5,726 nt of DNA from Patescibacteria group bacterium (GCA_020724125.1 DYHM01000036.1:1-5726); one strand, 5' to 3'. Positions 1 to 5,724 are shown, numbered from the stretch's first letter. Numbers and translations are program-made. The notes: generated by a model from the sequence alone, not told the origin.

Positions 1-17
1 TTCATTTGAAATATATT

Positions 18-26
18 TGTTATAAT
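18..26 (+). promoter_or_regulatory. Extended -10 promoter for the left small gene
   Basis: The bases read TGTTATAAT, a perfect TATAAT -10 hexamer (21-26) preceded by the TGn extension. Transcription would start near 32-34, about 22 bases before the ATG at 56. There is no good -35 at the usual distance: TTGAAA at 6-11 lies only 9 bases upstream of the -10. Extended -10 promoters can work without a -35 element. The match to a bacterial sigma-70 type signal is one reason for reading this DNA as bacterial. Confidence 0.6.
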
Positions 27-42
27 TAAGGAAGCACAAAAT

Positions 43-50
43 AAGGAGGT
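43..50 (+). promoter_or_regulatory. Strong Shine-Dalgarno site for the left small gene
   Basis: AAGGAGGT is a full match to the anti-Shine-Dalgarno end of 16S rRNA. It lies 5 bases before the ATG at 56-58. It fixes the start of the interrupted reading frame and is the only full-strength ribosome binding site in the window. Confidence 0.75.
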
Positions 51-55
51 AAAAA

Positions 56-241
56 ATGAAAAAATATGATTATTTTGATTGCTCTTTTTAAAAAAAAGAA
101 GAAGCCAAGAGGGTAAAGGAAAAAAAGAACACTTTTAATTTCAATCCCAATAAAAATTCCCCTAAAAACGACGGAATTGATGAAGGTTATTATCGTAATT
201 ATTCACATGACCTTGGGGTTTTTATTGGAGCCGGAACATGA
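56..241 (+). pseudogene. Small hypothetical gene interrupted by an in-frame TAA
   Basis: From the ATG at 56 the frame runs 11 codons (MKKYDYFDCSF), hits TAA at 89-91, and continues in the same frame for 49 more codons to TGA at 239-241. The downstream part starts KKEEAKRVKEKK, then an Asn/Pro-rich stretch, then GYYRNYSHDLGVFIGAG, which looks like real protein. The stop lies at the junction of five T and eight A. One change of A90 to T would give TTA (Leu) and restore a 61-residue protein. Past the final TGA the same frame meets TAG at 260 and TAA at 272. The promoter and ribosome binding site are intact, so the gene was probably active recently, or the stop is a sequencing or assembly error at the homopolymer junction. 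I do not recognise the family. A rich mix of charged and aromatic residues with a short hydrophobic end is all that can be said. Confidence 0.5.
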
Positions 242-272
242 AAAGACCATGGTCTATTCTAGTTTATTACCT

Positions 273-296
273 AAAAGGAGGAAATCTCCTTTTTTT
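273..296 (+). terminator. Intrinsic terminator, possibly shared by both strands
   Basis: AAAAGGAG (273-280) pairs with CTCCTTTT (286-293) around the 5-base loop GAAAT, and the T run continues to 296. This is a typical rho-independent terminator for the plus-strand small gene. Read on the minus strand, the same stem is followed by only four T, so it would be a weaker terminator for the glycogen operon. Its T run overlaps the TAA stop of the debranching gene (295-297), so the two converging units end on the same bases. Confidence 0.6.
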
Positions 297-2109
297 ATTT
301 CTTCGAAAATATAATTTCTGAAATCAACTCCAGATATAAAGCGTTACTCCAGGCTTGAACCCAACAACCTCCTGATTCAAGCCGATTAGCAGAGCTTAAT
401 TCGCTATGATGAGAAATCACTCCCAACCAAAGAATTTCCTTGGCGCTGGCTTCTAAGATTTTCTCAATATATTTTTTAAACTTTTTTTTATTAAATCGAG
501 CTAAAACCAAGGCGGCTAAATTATTAATCCAAAACCAAGAATCGCCATTATGATAACTTTTGATATCCTCACCGGTAGATTGAGGAGTAAAACGAAAGTC
601 CTTTTTATCAATAGTGCTTAAACCTCCCCATTCCAAGTATAATTTTGATAAAACATTTTCAAAACATCTTAACCATTCTTTTTTAGTTAAAAGTTGAGGA
701 TAAATATAGGCGACTAAAAATATATTTGGCCTAATAGTAAAATCATCAATCCCATCAGCCAAAATTTCTCCATTCCAAAATTTTTCTCGGACTTTCTTTT
801 TAAAAGATTTCTCTAACTGAAAATATTTTTCTTTTTGGGTAAGTTGATAGGCTAAATTATAGAGATTTAAAAGTAAGGCCTGAATTTCTATTCTTGCCCC
901 TTCTCTTTCTTGGGTGTCCATCCAGGTTTCTTTGGCCTCTCCAATAATAAAACCTTCTTTACAATGATGCTCTGATAATCCTTCAATTGTTTTCTCTAAA
1001 GATTGGCTGATTTTTTTAATTTCTCCTTTCTTAAAATAATTCTTTTTAAATTCGGCTATTCTTTGAAAAATCCAGCCGCTTGCGTCAATATTCTCTTTAT
1101 ACAAGAAAGGGGTCTCTCTAAATAAAATATTTGGCATTTTCCCGTCCTCTTTTATCTTGCCCAATAAATCAAAAAGGATTTTTTTAGCTAAAGAAGGATT
1201 GATTTTTTTAAGGGCCTTAAGAGAAATTGCCTCATCTCGGCTCCAAAACTGAAAAGACCAAGGCAGGCCGGCGTAAAAACCGCTAAGATTATTTTGAAGA
1301 ATTATTAAACCCTTAAGAGAATTTTGAACGCAGAGATAAGCCATTTTTATCTCTTCTGAAATATTCTTTTTAAAGATAATTTTTTTAGATTCCTTATTTT
1401 TAAATAATTTTTTTATCTCTTCTCGAGCTAATTCTTTCAGTCCTTCTCTTTTTTTAAAAACTTCTTTAACTTCTTTAATAGCCTTATCCTTCTCAGGGGC
1501 AACCGAAAAAACAATTTTTTGAGCCTTTATTTTTAAAGCTTGATAAACATATCTTTCAAAAGGAAAAGAGTTTCTTTTTTTATCTAATTGATAATACCTT
1601 AAAGTCCATTCTTTTATCTCGGAATAATTTAAAATATCTGACTTGATAGCTAAATAAAAAATATCTTCCTTATTTTGACACTTAATAAGAACAACATCTT
1701 CGTTTTTAAAAATTTCATAAAATCTTCCTTCTTCTTGATTATCATAAGATTCTTTGATATCTAAAAATAATTCAATCTCGCTTGGTTCGCTTAACTCATA
1801 AATTAATGAATGATAACAACTTGGCAAAAAAAACTTTTCAATAATTTTTTCTCTTTTTCTTTCAATACTCCAAAAATGATTGCTAATTTCCAAAATTTTT
1901 GGAGAACTTTTTATTTCAATATCTTCAATAACCTTAAATAATTTTTTTTCTTTTAATTCAAAGGGATTTAAAAACCAACCCTGATATCTACTCGAAGGCT
2001 TGCCGCCTAAGCTAAAATAGTCGCCATTATTGTTGGTTAATAAAAAACCGAGGACGTCATCGATTTCTTTTTCAATTTTATTTTTATTCCAACAATGTTT
2101 AATTTTCAT
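295..2109 (-). CDS. Glycogen debranching enzyme (GDE_N + GDE_C, amylo-alpha-1,6-glucosidase type)
   Basis: This 604-residue protein is predicted to hydrolyse alpha-1,6-linked glucose at glycogen branch points in the cytosol. Residues about 15-240 resemble the GDE_N beta domain: LTNNNGDYFSLGGKPSSRY (24-42) matches the family pattern of an LTNGLGGY-like start followed by RRYHG. Residues about 255-600 resemble the GDE_C (alpha/alpha)6 barrel. The family signatures are GLPWSFQFWSRDEAIS (281-296), ETWMDT (394-399), RIEIQALLLN (406-415), YHNGDSWFWINNLAAL (519-534) and GGCWVQAWSNA (580-590). Asp398 and Glu408 are plausible active-site residues by position, but I infer this without an alignment. Length fits the archaeal-type single-enzyme debranching proteins; the 4-alpha-glucanotransferase half of the eukaryotic enzyme is absent. 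The ATG at 2107-2109 overlaps the synthase end by 11 bases and has a ribosome binding site. No signal peptide is present. A GH15-like glucoamylase is the main alternative; the GDE_N part argues for debranching. Confidence 0.85.
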   Translation of the reverse strand: MKIKHCWNKNKIEKEIDDVLGFLLTNNNGDYFSLGGKPSSRYQGWFLNPFELKEKKLFKVIEDIEIKSSPKILEISNHFWSIERKREKIIEKFFLPSCYHSLIYELSEPSEIELFLDIKESYDNQEEGRFYEIFKNEDVVLIKCQNKEDIFYLAIKSDILNYSEIKEWTLRYYQLDKKRNSFPFERYVYQALKIKAQKIVFSVAPEKDKAIKEVKEVFKKREGLKELAREEIKKLFKNKESKKIIFKKNISEEIKMAYLCVQNSLKGLIILQNNLSGFYAGLPWSFQFWSRDEAISLKALKKINPSLAKKILFDLLGKIKEDGKMPNILFRETPFLYKENIDASGWIFQRIAEFKKNYFKKGEIKKISQSLEKTIEGLSEHHCKEGFIIGEAKETWMDTQEREGARIEIQALLLNLYNLAYQLTQKEKYFQLEKSFKKKVREKFWNGEILADGIDDFTIRPNIFLVAYIYPQLLTKKEWLRCFENVLSKLYLEWGGLSTIDKKDFRFTPQSTGEDIKSYHNGDSWFWINNLAALVLARFNKKKFKKYIEKILEASAKEILWLGVISHHSELSSANRLESGGCWVQAWSNALYLELISEIIFSKK

Positions 2110-3919
2110 AAACCTTCCTTACTGCTTCATTATGAGCTTTAAGATAATTTTTAATAAAAATTTTCCATGCCGCTTTGGCGGCAATTTTTCGAGCATGAAT
2201 TTTGTTTTCTATTCTTTCCTTGCGGGAAAACTGGGAAAAACGATAGAGAAAATCAGAAAGTTCTTCAATTGACTCTTCGTCTGTTTTATTAAATCTTTTT
2301 AATAAAAATATGCCCGATTGTTTTTTAGAATTAGTTAGCCCTTGATAAAATCTGCCAAAACCACTCAAGTCGCTGGTTGCCGAAGCCACGCCCAATGCCG
2401 CGGTTTCTAGGGGAGTATAACCCCAAGGTTCGTAAAAAGAAGGAAAAATTCCTAAATGACAGGCTTGAACGCTTTCTTGATAGTTTAAATTCGTTAAGCC
2501 GTCGTGACCAGTTAGATAAATTGGATAAAAAACTATTTTAACCTTGTCGTCTTTTTTGTTGTTAAGACCGCATTCTTGCAGGGATTTTAAAATAAGGTCT
2601 TGAGAATTATGCAGATTATGAGTAGTTAGGGACGGCAAGCCCTGTCTTTTTAATTTTAGTAATTTCTTTTTTAGTTCAAACGAAAAATCTTTGTTAAATA
2701 ACGCTTTTTCCGTGATTTTCTTGCCGCTTACAATGGCATAAAGCGTCTTTTCTCTGGTTTCGCCATAAACCTCCTCCAAACTGTCTTTAATGTCTTTTAA
2801 TAATTCTTTGGTTTCCAAAAGTTCGGGCTTAATCTCTTTAACCGCGGCTGGAATCCAAAAAAAGACAATAATTGTTTTTTTGCTTTTGTTTTTAATTAAC
2901 TTTTGATTAAACCTACTTAATGCTTTGATAAAAATATCAATCCCCTTGGATCGAAATTCATATCTGCCTGTAATAAAATAAAAAAGAAGATTTTCCAAAT
3001 CAAAGATATAATAAGGAAAGAAATAAAAAAGTAAAAATTCTTTTAACCTTTCTCTTTGAATTTGATGTTTAGAAACTATTTCTTCAAAGTTAAGAAACTT
3101 TTCTAAATCCAAACCATTAGGTAATAGAAAATCCGCCTTTCTGCCTAAAAAATATTCTGCTTCCAAAGCGGTAATTTCGCTGGTTGTTGTAAAGACATCG
3201 CTATTTTGAGTAGTGATTTTCTCTAATTGATGTTTATCCTTAACATTGCGTTTAACGCTTTCTTTTTCGGGATCGATTTGGACTAATTTAGAATAAAAAT
3301 CAATATTGTGCCATGATAAAGCCCGACCCAAAACAGTGGCATGGGTAGAAAAGACCGTCCCTATTTTGACCTTATTTTTTTTCAGATAAAGTAAACCAGT
3401 GCCGCTTAGCCACTCGTGAAAATGGGCTATTATTTTCTTTTTTTGAAATTTCGGAATTTTACTGACTTCTTCAATAAATAAACCTGTTGTCCGCGCCCAG
3501 AGCGCCGACTCGTTAAAATCATAACTGCTTTCCAAAGAATCTATTTTATAATCTTGCCACAATTCAGCTTTAATTTGATTTATCTTTGGCCAAAAATTTT
3601 TGAAATCTATTAAAACCACATTGGGTCCTCCCTCAATTAACCATTTTCCTGAATAACATTTAATTCCCCTTTTTTCCAATTCTTCGAATACATTTTTGAA
3701 TTCCGGCAAAGATGTTTCTTCTTGAAAATAACCTTTGATTTTTTCCGGAAAGTATGGTCCGATCAAGTAATAGTTTTGACGATAAAAATTTACCATCTGA
3801 CTGGCTTTAGATTTTAAAACAGTGTAAATGCCGCCAACTTTATTGCAAACTTCCCAAGAAATCTCAAAAACATAATCGGCTTGAACCGATTTTAATTCCT
3901 TTTTTGTTTTAAAAACCAT
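2099..3919 (-). CDS. Glycogen synthase, eukaryote-type GT3 family
   Basis: This 606-residue cytosolic glycosyltransferase should transfer glucose from a nucleotide sugar to the non-reducing ends of alpha-1,4-glucan. From memory of yeast Gsy2 it lines up along nearly its whole length, which places it in GT3 and not in the bacterial GlgA family GT5. The motifs are NKVGGIYTVLKSK (26-38), GKWLIEGGP (91-99), AHFHEWLSG (165-173), STHATVLGR (191-199), FTTTSEITALEAE (243-255), LPNGLD (266-271), GRYEFRSKG (318-326) and YEPWGYTPLE (496-505). The last contains the E-x7-E pair Glu497 and Glu505. Arg319 and Lys325 match the donor-phosphate ligands. The C-terminal stretch 565-578 (SRKERIENKIHARK) retains a basic cluster where eukaryotic enzymes bind glucose-6-phosphate. 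The phosphorylated N- and C-terminal tails of eukaryotic enzymes are absent. UDP- versus ADP-glucose preference cannot be read here. The start lies 9 bases after the DUF5752 stop and has no clear ribosome binding site, so translational coupling is likely. Confidence 0.93.
   Translation of the reverse strand: MVFKTKKELKSVQADYVFEISWEVCNKVGGIYTVLKSKASQMVNFYRQNYYLIGPYFPEKIKGYFQEETSLPEFKNVFEELEKRGIKCYSGKWLIEGGPNVVLIDFKNFWPKINQIKAELWQDYKIDSLESSYDFNESALWARTTGLFIEEVSKIPKFQKKKIIAHFHEWLSGTGLLYLKKNKVKIGTVFSTHATVLGRALSWHNIDFYSKLVQIDPEKESVKRNVKDKHQLEKITTQNSDVFTTTSEITALEAEYFLGRKADFLLPNGLDLEKFLNFEEIVSKHQIQRERLKEFLLFYFFPYYIFDLENLLFYFITGRYEFRSKGIDIFIKALSRFNQKLIKNKSKKTIIVFFWIPAAVKEIKPELLETKELLKDIKDSLEEVYGETREKTLYAIVSGKKITEKALFNKDFSFELKKKLLKLKRQGLPSLTTHNLHNSQDLILKSLQECGLNNKKDDKVKIVFYPIYLTGHDGLTNLNYQESVQACHLGIFPSFYEPWGYTPLETAALGVASATSDLSGFGRFYQGLTNSKKQSGIFLLKRFNKTDEESIEELSDFLYRFSQFSRKERIENKIHARKIAAKAAWKIFIKNYLKAHNEAVRKVYEN
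2113..2120 (-). promoter_or_regulatory. Ribosome binding site for the debranching gene, inside the synthase gene
   Basis: On the minus strand the sequence is AAGGAAGG, then TTT, then ATG. The AAGGA core ends 6 bases before the start codon. It supports the ATG at 2107-2109 as the true start, and lies inside the last codons of the glycogen synthase gene. Of the four minus-strand genes this is the only one with a clear Shine-Dalgarno match. Confidence 0.6.
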
Positions 3920-3928
3920 ATTTTGTTT

Positions 3929-4216
3929 TTATCCAATTTCTGCTTTAATTTTTTTAGCCGCTGTTTTGGCTGTTTTTGCCTTTTTTAAATCAAGGGCTAA
4001 TTTTTCTTCCCCAAAAACATCTTTAACCCAATTAGCAAAATCGTTTCTTTCTTTTGTCGCGTGATACTTAAAAACCTCGTCGCTCATTTTCTCCAGGGAT
4101 TCGGATAACTCTTTAAGGTTTTTTAAAATTTGACCATTGCAAACCCAAAAGCATTTTTCCGGTTCAGTGTTAACTAAAACTTTTTTAACTTTTTTTTGAA
4201 GCATTTTTTTTAGCAT
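3929..4216 (-). CDS. DUF5752-like small protein of unknown function
   Basis: This soluble 95-residue basic protein has no signal peptide or membrane segment. The core from about residue 23 to 75 (CFWVCNGQILKNLKELSESL, then MSDEVFKYHATKERNDFANW and VKDVFGEEKLA) matches my memory of the DUF5752 family. Its hallmarks are an FW-x-NG start, a leucine-rich helix, an M-D/S-DE-x-F-x-YH motif and a NDFANW-V-x-DV-x-G end. The C-terminus (76-95) is a Lys/Ala helix that could bind RNA or an acidic partner, or simply be a tail. No catalytic motif is visible. The gene starts 5 bases after the GH57 stop and ends 9 bases before the synthase start, so it is made together with both enzymes. This suggests an accessory or regulatory role in polyglucan metabolism, but that is inference from position only. 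No Shine-Dalgarno site is seen; Met1 is favoured over Met5 because of the tight spacing. Confidence 0.75.
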   Translation of the reverse strand: MLKKMLQKKVKKVLVNTEPEKCFWVCNGQILKNLKELSESLEKMSDEVFKYHATKERNDFANWVKDVFGEEKLALDLKKAKTAKTAAKKIKAEIG

Positions 4217-4221
4217 ATTTT

Positions 4222-5427
4222 TTAAAAAATCATATTATTTTTTTGATTTTTTTTCGGCCTTTGCAGTCTTAATTTTAAATCATTAAAGACATTCATAAAA
4301 GTGATAAAACAATCATAAGGACTTTCATGGGGATTGAAATATTTATGAACATCGCCGTCGGCAAACCACTTGGTGCAGATGTAATAAAAATGGTCAGCTG
4401 TCTGAAGTTTTCGCCAGTCCTCAATAATTTTTTTATCTTTGACAGTTAAAACTTCTTTTTCTAAAGAATAAATTTTTTCCGCCGCTGTTCGCTGCATTTC
4501 GTTCCCCAACCAAGCGCTTAAATCTCTTTCAAGGTCGGCCCAAGAAACAATATGAGGAAAATCTAATTCAGCCACGGGTTTATTTGATTTTACCACTTCA
4601 GAGGGAGTTTTAAAAGTATGATGGCGCTTTAAAGATTCGTAAGGAAAAGCTTTTAAAAATTCGAAAATTCCAGTATCTTTCCATTGATGTTCGCCAAAGG
4701 TTTCGTAGTCCATAAATAAATTTATTATTTGACCATTGTTTTGGCTAATCCAAGAAACATATTTATCAGCCGTTAATGGCCATTCTGACCAATTGGGGGT
4801 TGAAAATCTAAAAGCAATGTCATCGCTTAAACGATAATTTTTTAAAAGCAATTTTATTTTCTTTGCTCCCTTGGCTTGATAAAGAAAATTTGGGGAACGC
4901 CAACCCAAGATATGGTCAGCTCCTTCGGCTAAAATTCCGTGATAACCCATATTCTCAACAAATTTAGCCATTTCATTATTAAACATTAATTCGGTATTTC
5001 TAAAAACCTTGGGTTCATAGTTAAATAACTCTTTAATTTTTCTCTTATGAAGTTTAACTTGTTTTTTAAATTCTTCTTTAGAATAAAGATAAGCCAAAGA
5101 ATGATAATAGGTTTCTGATAGTAATTCAACGCAACCAGTTTTAACCAAGTCCTGAAAACTTTTAATCGCCTCGGGGAAGTCTTTTTCTAATTGTTCCAAA
5201 AGCGTGCCTGTAACGCTAAAACTTACCTTAAATTTTTTTTTGGTTCCCTTGATTAAGTCCAATAAAATTTTATTAGCGGGCAAATAACTTTTTTGAACGA
5301 TTCTTTCTAAATAGGTCTTATTTTTTTCGTTGTCAAAATAGGAATGATTGTTGCCAATATCAAAGACCGAAAATTTTCTCAGCCGAAAGGGTTGATGACA
5401 ATGAAGATAAAAACAAATAGAAGACAT
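4222..5427 (-). CDS. GH57 alpha-amylase-like glycoside hydrolase
   Basis: This 401-residue cytosolic enzyme is predicted to cleave internal alpha-1,4 bonds of glycogen or maltodextrins with retention of configuration. All five GH57 conserved regions can be seen: HQP (11-13), GCVELL (98-103), FRNTEL (142-147) with Glu146 as predicted nucleophile, MDYETFGEH (239-247) with Asp240 as predicted acid/base, and DHFYYICTK (345-353). The RNTEL and MDYETFGEH forms are those of the alpha-amylase group, such as Methanocaldococcus jannaschii MJ1611, and not of GH57 branching enzymes or amylopullulanases. A 4-alpha-glucanotransferase activity remains possible. At 401 residues it is shorter than the studied members and has little after the catalytic core except a Lys/Asn-rich tail. 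The start is chosen because MSSICFYLHCHQPF is the usual N-terminal beta strand leading to HQP, and an in-frame TGA lies 24 bases upstream. It is the first gene of the operon; it lacks a Shine-Dalgarno site and directly follows the heptamer repeat region. Confidence 0.9.
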   Translation of the reverse strand: MSSICFYLHCHQPFRLRKFSVFDIGNNHSYFDNEKNKTYLERIVQKSYLPANKILLDLIKGTKKKFKVSFSVTGTLLEQLEKDFPEAIKSFQDLVKTGCVELLSETYYHSLAYLYSKEEFKKQVKLHKRKIKELFNYEPKVFRNTELMFNNEMAKFVENMGYHGILAEGADHILGWRSPNFLYQAKGAKKIKLLLKNYRLSDDIAFRFSTPNWSEWPLTADKYVSWISQNNGQIINLFMDYETFGEHQWKDTGIFEFLKAFPYESLKRHHTFKTPSEVVKSNKPVAELDFPHIVSWADLERDLSAWLGNEMQRTAAEKIYSLEKEVLTVKDKKIIEDWRKLQTADHFYYICTKWFADGDVHKYFNPHESPYDCFITFMNVFNDLKLRLQRPKKNQKNNMIF

Positions 5428-5432
5428 ATAAT

Positions 5433-5512
5433 TAAGTTCAAAGTTAAAAGTTCAAAGTTTAAAGTTATGAATATAAAATAAGTTCAAAGTTAAAAGTTCA
5501 AAGTTTAAAGTT
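5433..5512. repeat. Heptamer array A (AGTTYAA type) with a 34-bp perfect direct repeat
   Basis: Two identical 34-base copies lie at 5433-5466 and 5479-5512, separated by 12 bases. Each is itself a run of 7-base units: AGTTCAA, AGTTAAA, AGTTCAA, AGTTTAA, then a start of another AGTT. In the second copy the run continues with AGTTTAA to 5515. The copies are 46 bases apart, which is not a multiple of 7, so the linker ATGAATATAAAA breaks the phase. The array begins only 6 bases upstream of the GH57 start codon and so must contain the operon leader. A weak minus-strand -10 candidate, TATATT, lies in the linker (5470-5475) without a -35 at normal spacing. Confidence 0.9.
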
Positions 5513-5515
5513 TAA

Positions 5516-5585
5516 AACAGATAACAAAGAACAGTTAACAGATAACAGATAACAGATAACAGTTAACAGATAACAGATAATAGAT
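5516..5585. repeat. Heptamer array B, ten consecutive AACAGAT-type units
   Basis: Ten units of exactly 7 bases follow one another without a gap: AACAGAT, AACAAAG, AACAGTT, three AACAGAT, AACAGTT, two AACAGAT, and AATAGAT. The order gives a higher repeat, since AACAGTT followed by AACAGAT units occurs twice. The array starts at the exact base where the last unit of array A ends, so the 7-base register is shared although the unit sequence changes. No open frame or RNA fold of note is seen. Confidence 0.92.
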
Positions 5586-5622
5586 TCAAAATTCATTCGA
5601 AATTCAAAATTCTAAATTCAAA
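5586..5622. repeat. Heptamer array C (AATTCAA type), degenerate
   Basis: This short array contains AATTCAA (5601-5607), AATTCTA (5608-5614) and AATTCAA (5615-5621), preceded by similar but phase-shifted units from 5586. The unit differs from AGTTCAA of array A by a single base, so A and C probably share an origin. Its last bases form a 7-bp stem, TCAAAAC (5618-5624) with GTTTTGA (5631-5637) around a 6-base loop; this lacks a following T run and is not a convincing terminator. Confidence 0.7.
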
Positions 5623-5688
5623 ACAAACGAGTTTTGATTATTGGAATTTGGGATTTTGGACTTGTTTAGGATTTAGAATTTAGAATTT
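5607..5688. repeat. Imperfectly spaced inverted repeat joining arrays C and D
   Basis: The 13 bases at 5607-5619 (AAATTCTAAATTC) are the exact reverse complement of 5676-5688 (GAATTTAGAATTT), with 56 bases between the arms. The arms are entirely AT-rich repeat units, so the match follows from the opposite orientation of the two arrays. There is no evidence for transposon ends or an attachment site. Confidence 0.6.
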
Positions 5689-5724
5689 ATCAACTTGCAT
5701 TTTGATTTTTGTATTTCTAATTTT
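5641..5724. repeat. Heptamer array D (TAGAATT type), inverse of array C, runs to the window end
   Basis: In steps of 7 from 5641 the sequence reads TTGGAAT, TTGGGAT, TTTGGAC, TTGTTTA, GGATTTA, GAATTTA, GAATTTA, TCAACTT, GCATTTT, GATTTTT, GTATTTC, TAATTTT. The middle units are clean repeats (TAGGATT, TAGAATT, TAGAATT from 5667 to 5687); the outer ones are degenerate. TAGAATT is the reverse complement of AATTCTA in array C, so C and D face each other. The array may continue beyond the window. No coding frame is seen here. Confidence 0.6.

Noticed and set aside
56..91. An 11-residue leader peptide (MKKYDYFDCSF) controlling downstream expression
   Set aside because: It has no run of a regulatory amino acid and no attenuator hairpin next to it, and protein-like sequence continues in frame after the stop. 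A broken gene explains it better.
89..241. Alternative genetic code with stop reassignment
   Set aside because: The four large genes contain no in-frame TGA, TAG or TAA and all end in TAA, so nothing supports reassignment; the internal stop of the small gene is TAA, which is the normal stop here.
244..255. 12-base perfect palindrome AGACCATGGTCT
   Set aside because: There is no loop for an RNA hairpin, and about one 12-base palindrome is expected by chance in a window of this length. An operator site cannot be excluded but has no support.
180..314. Plus-strand 44-codon frame starting ATGAAGGTTATT
   Set aside because: No good ribosome binding site, and it runs through the terminator hairpin into the debranching gene; the other frame starting at 56 has all the expression signals.
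2030..2272. Plus-strand open frame of 80 codons
   Set aside because: It lies wholly opposite the strongly supported synthase and debranching genes, has no ribosome binding site, and its Phe/Ile/Leu-rich product is what the antisense of Lys/Glu-rich coding sequence gives.
4217..4230. Palindrome ATTTTTTAAAAAAT at the GH57/DUF5752 junction
   Set aside because: It consists of only A and T runs from Phe and Lys codons and the short gap; too weak for a terminator, and the close gene spacing argues against termination here.
5433..5585. CRISPR array
   Set aside because: The repeats are contiguous 7-base units or a single 34-base pair with a 12-base gap; there are no unique spacers of regular length and no cas gene.
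5618..5637. Terminator for a gene beyond the right end
   Set aside because: The 7-bp stem TCAAAAC/GTTTTGA has one G-C pair and one C-G pair only and no T run on either strand.
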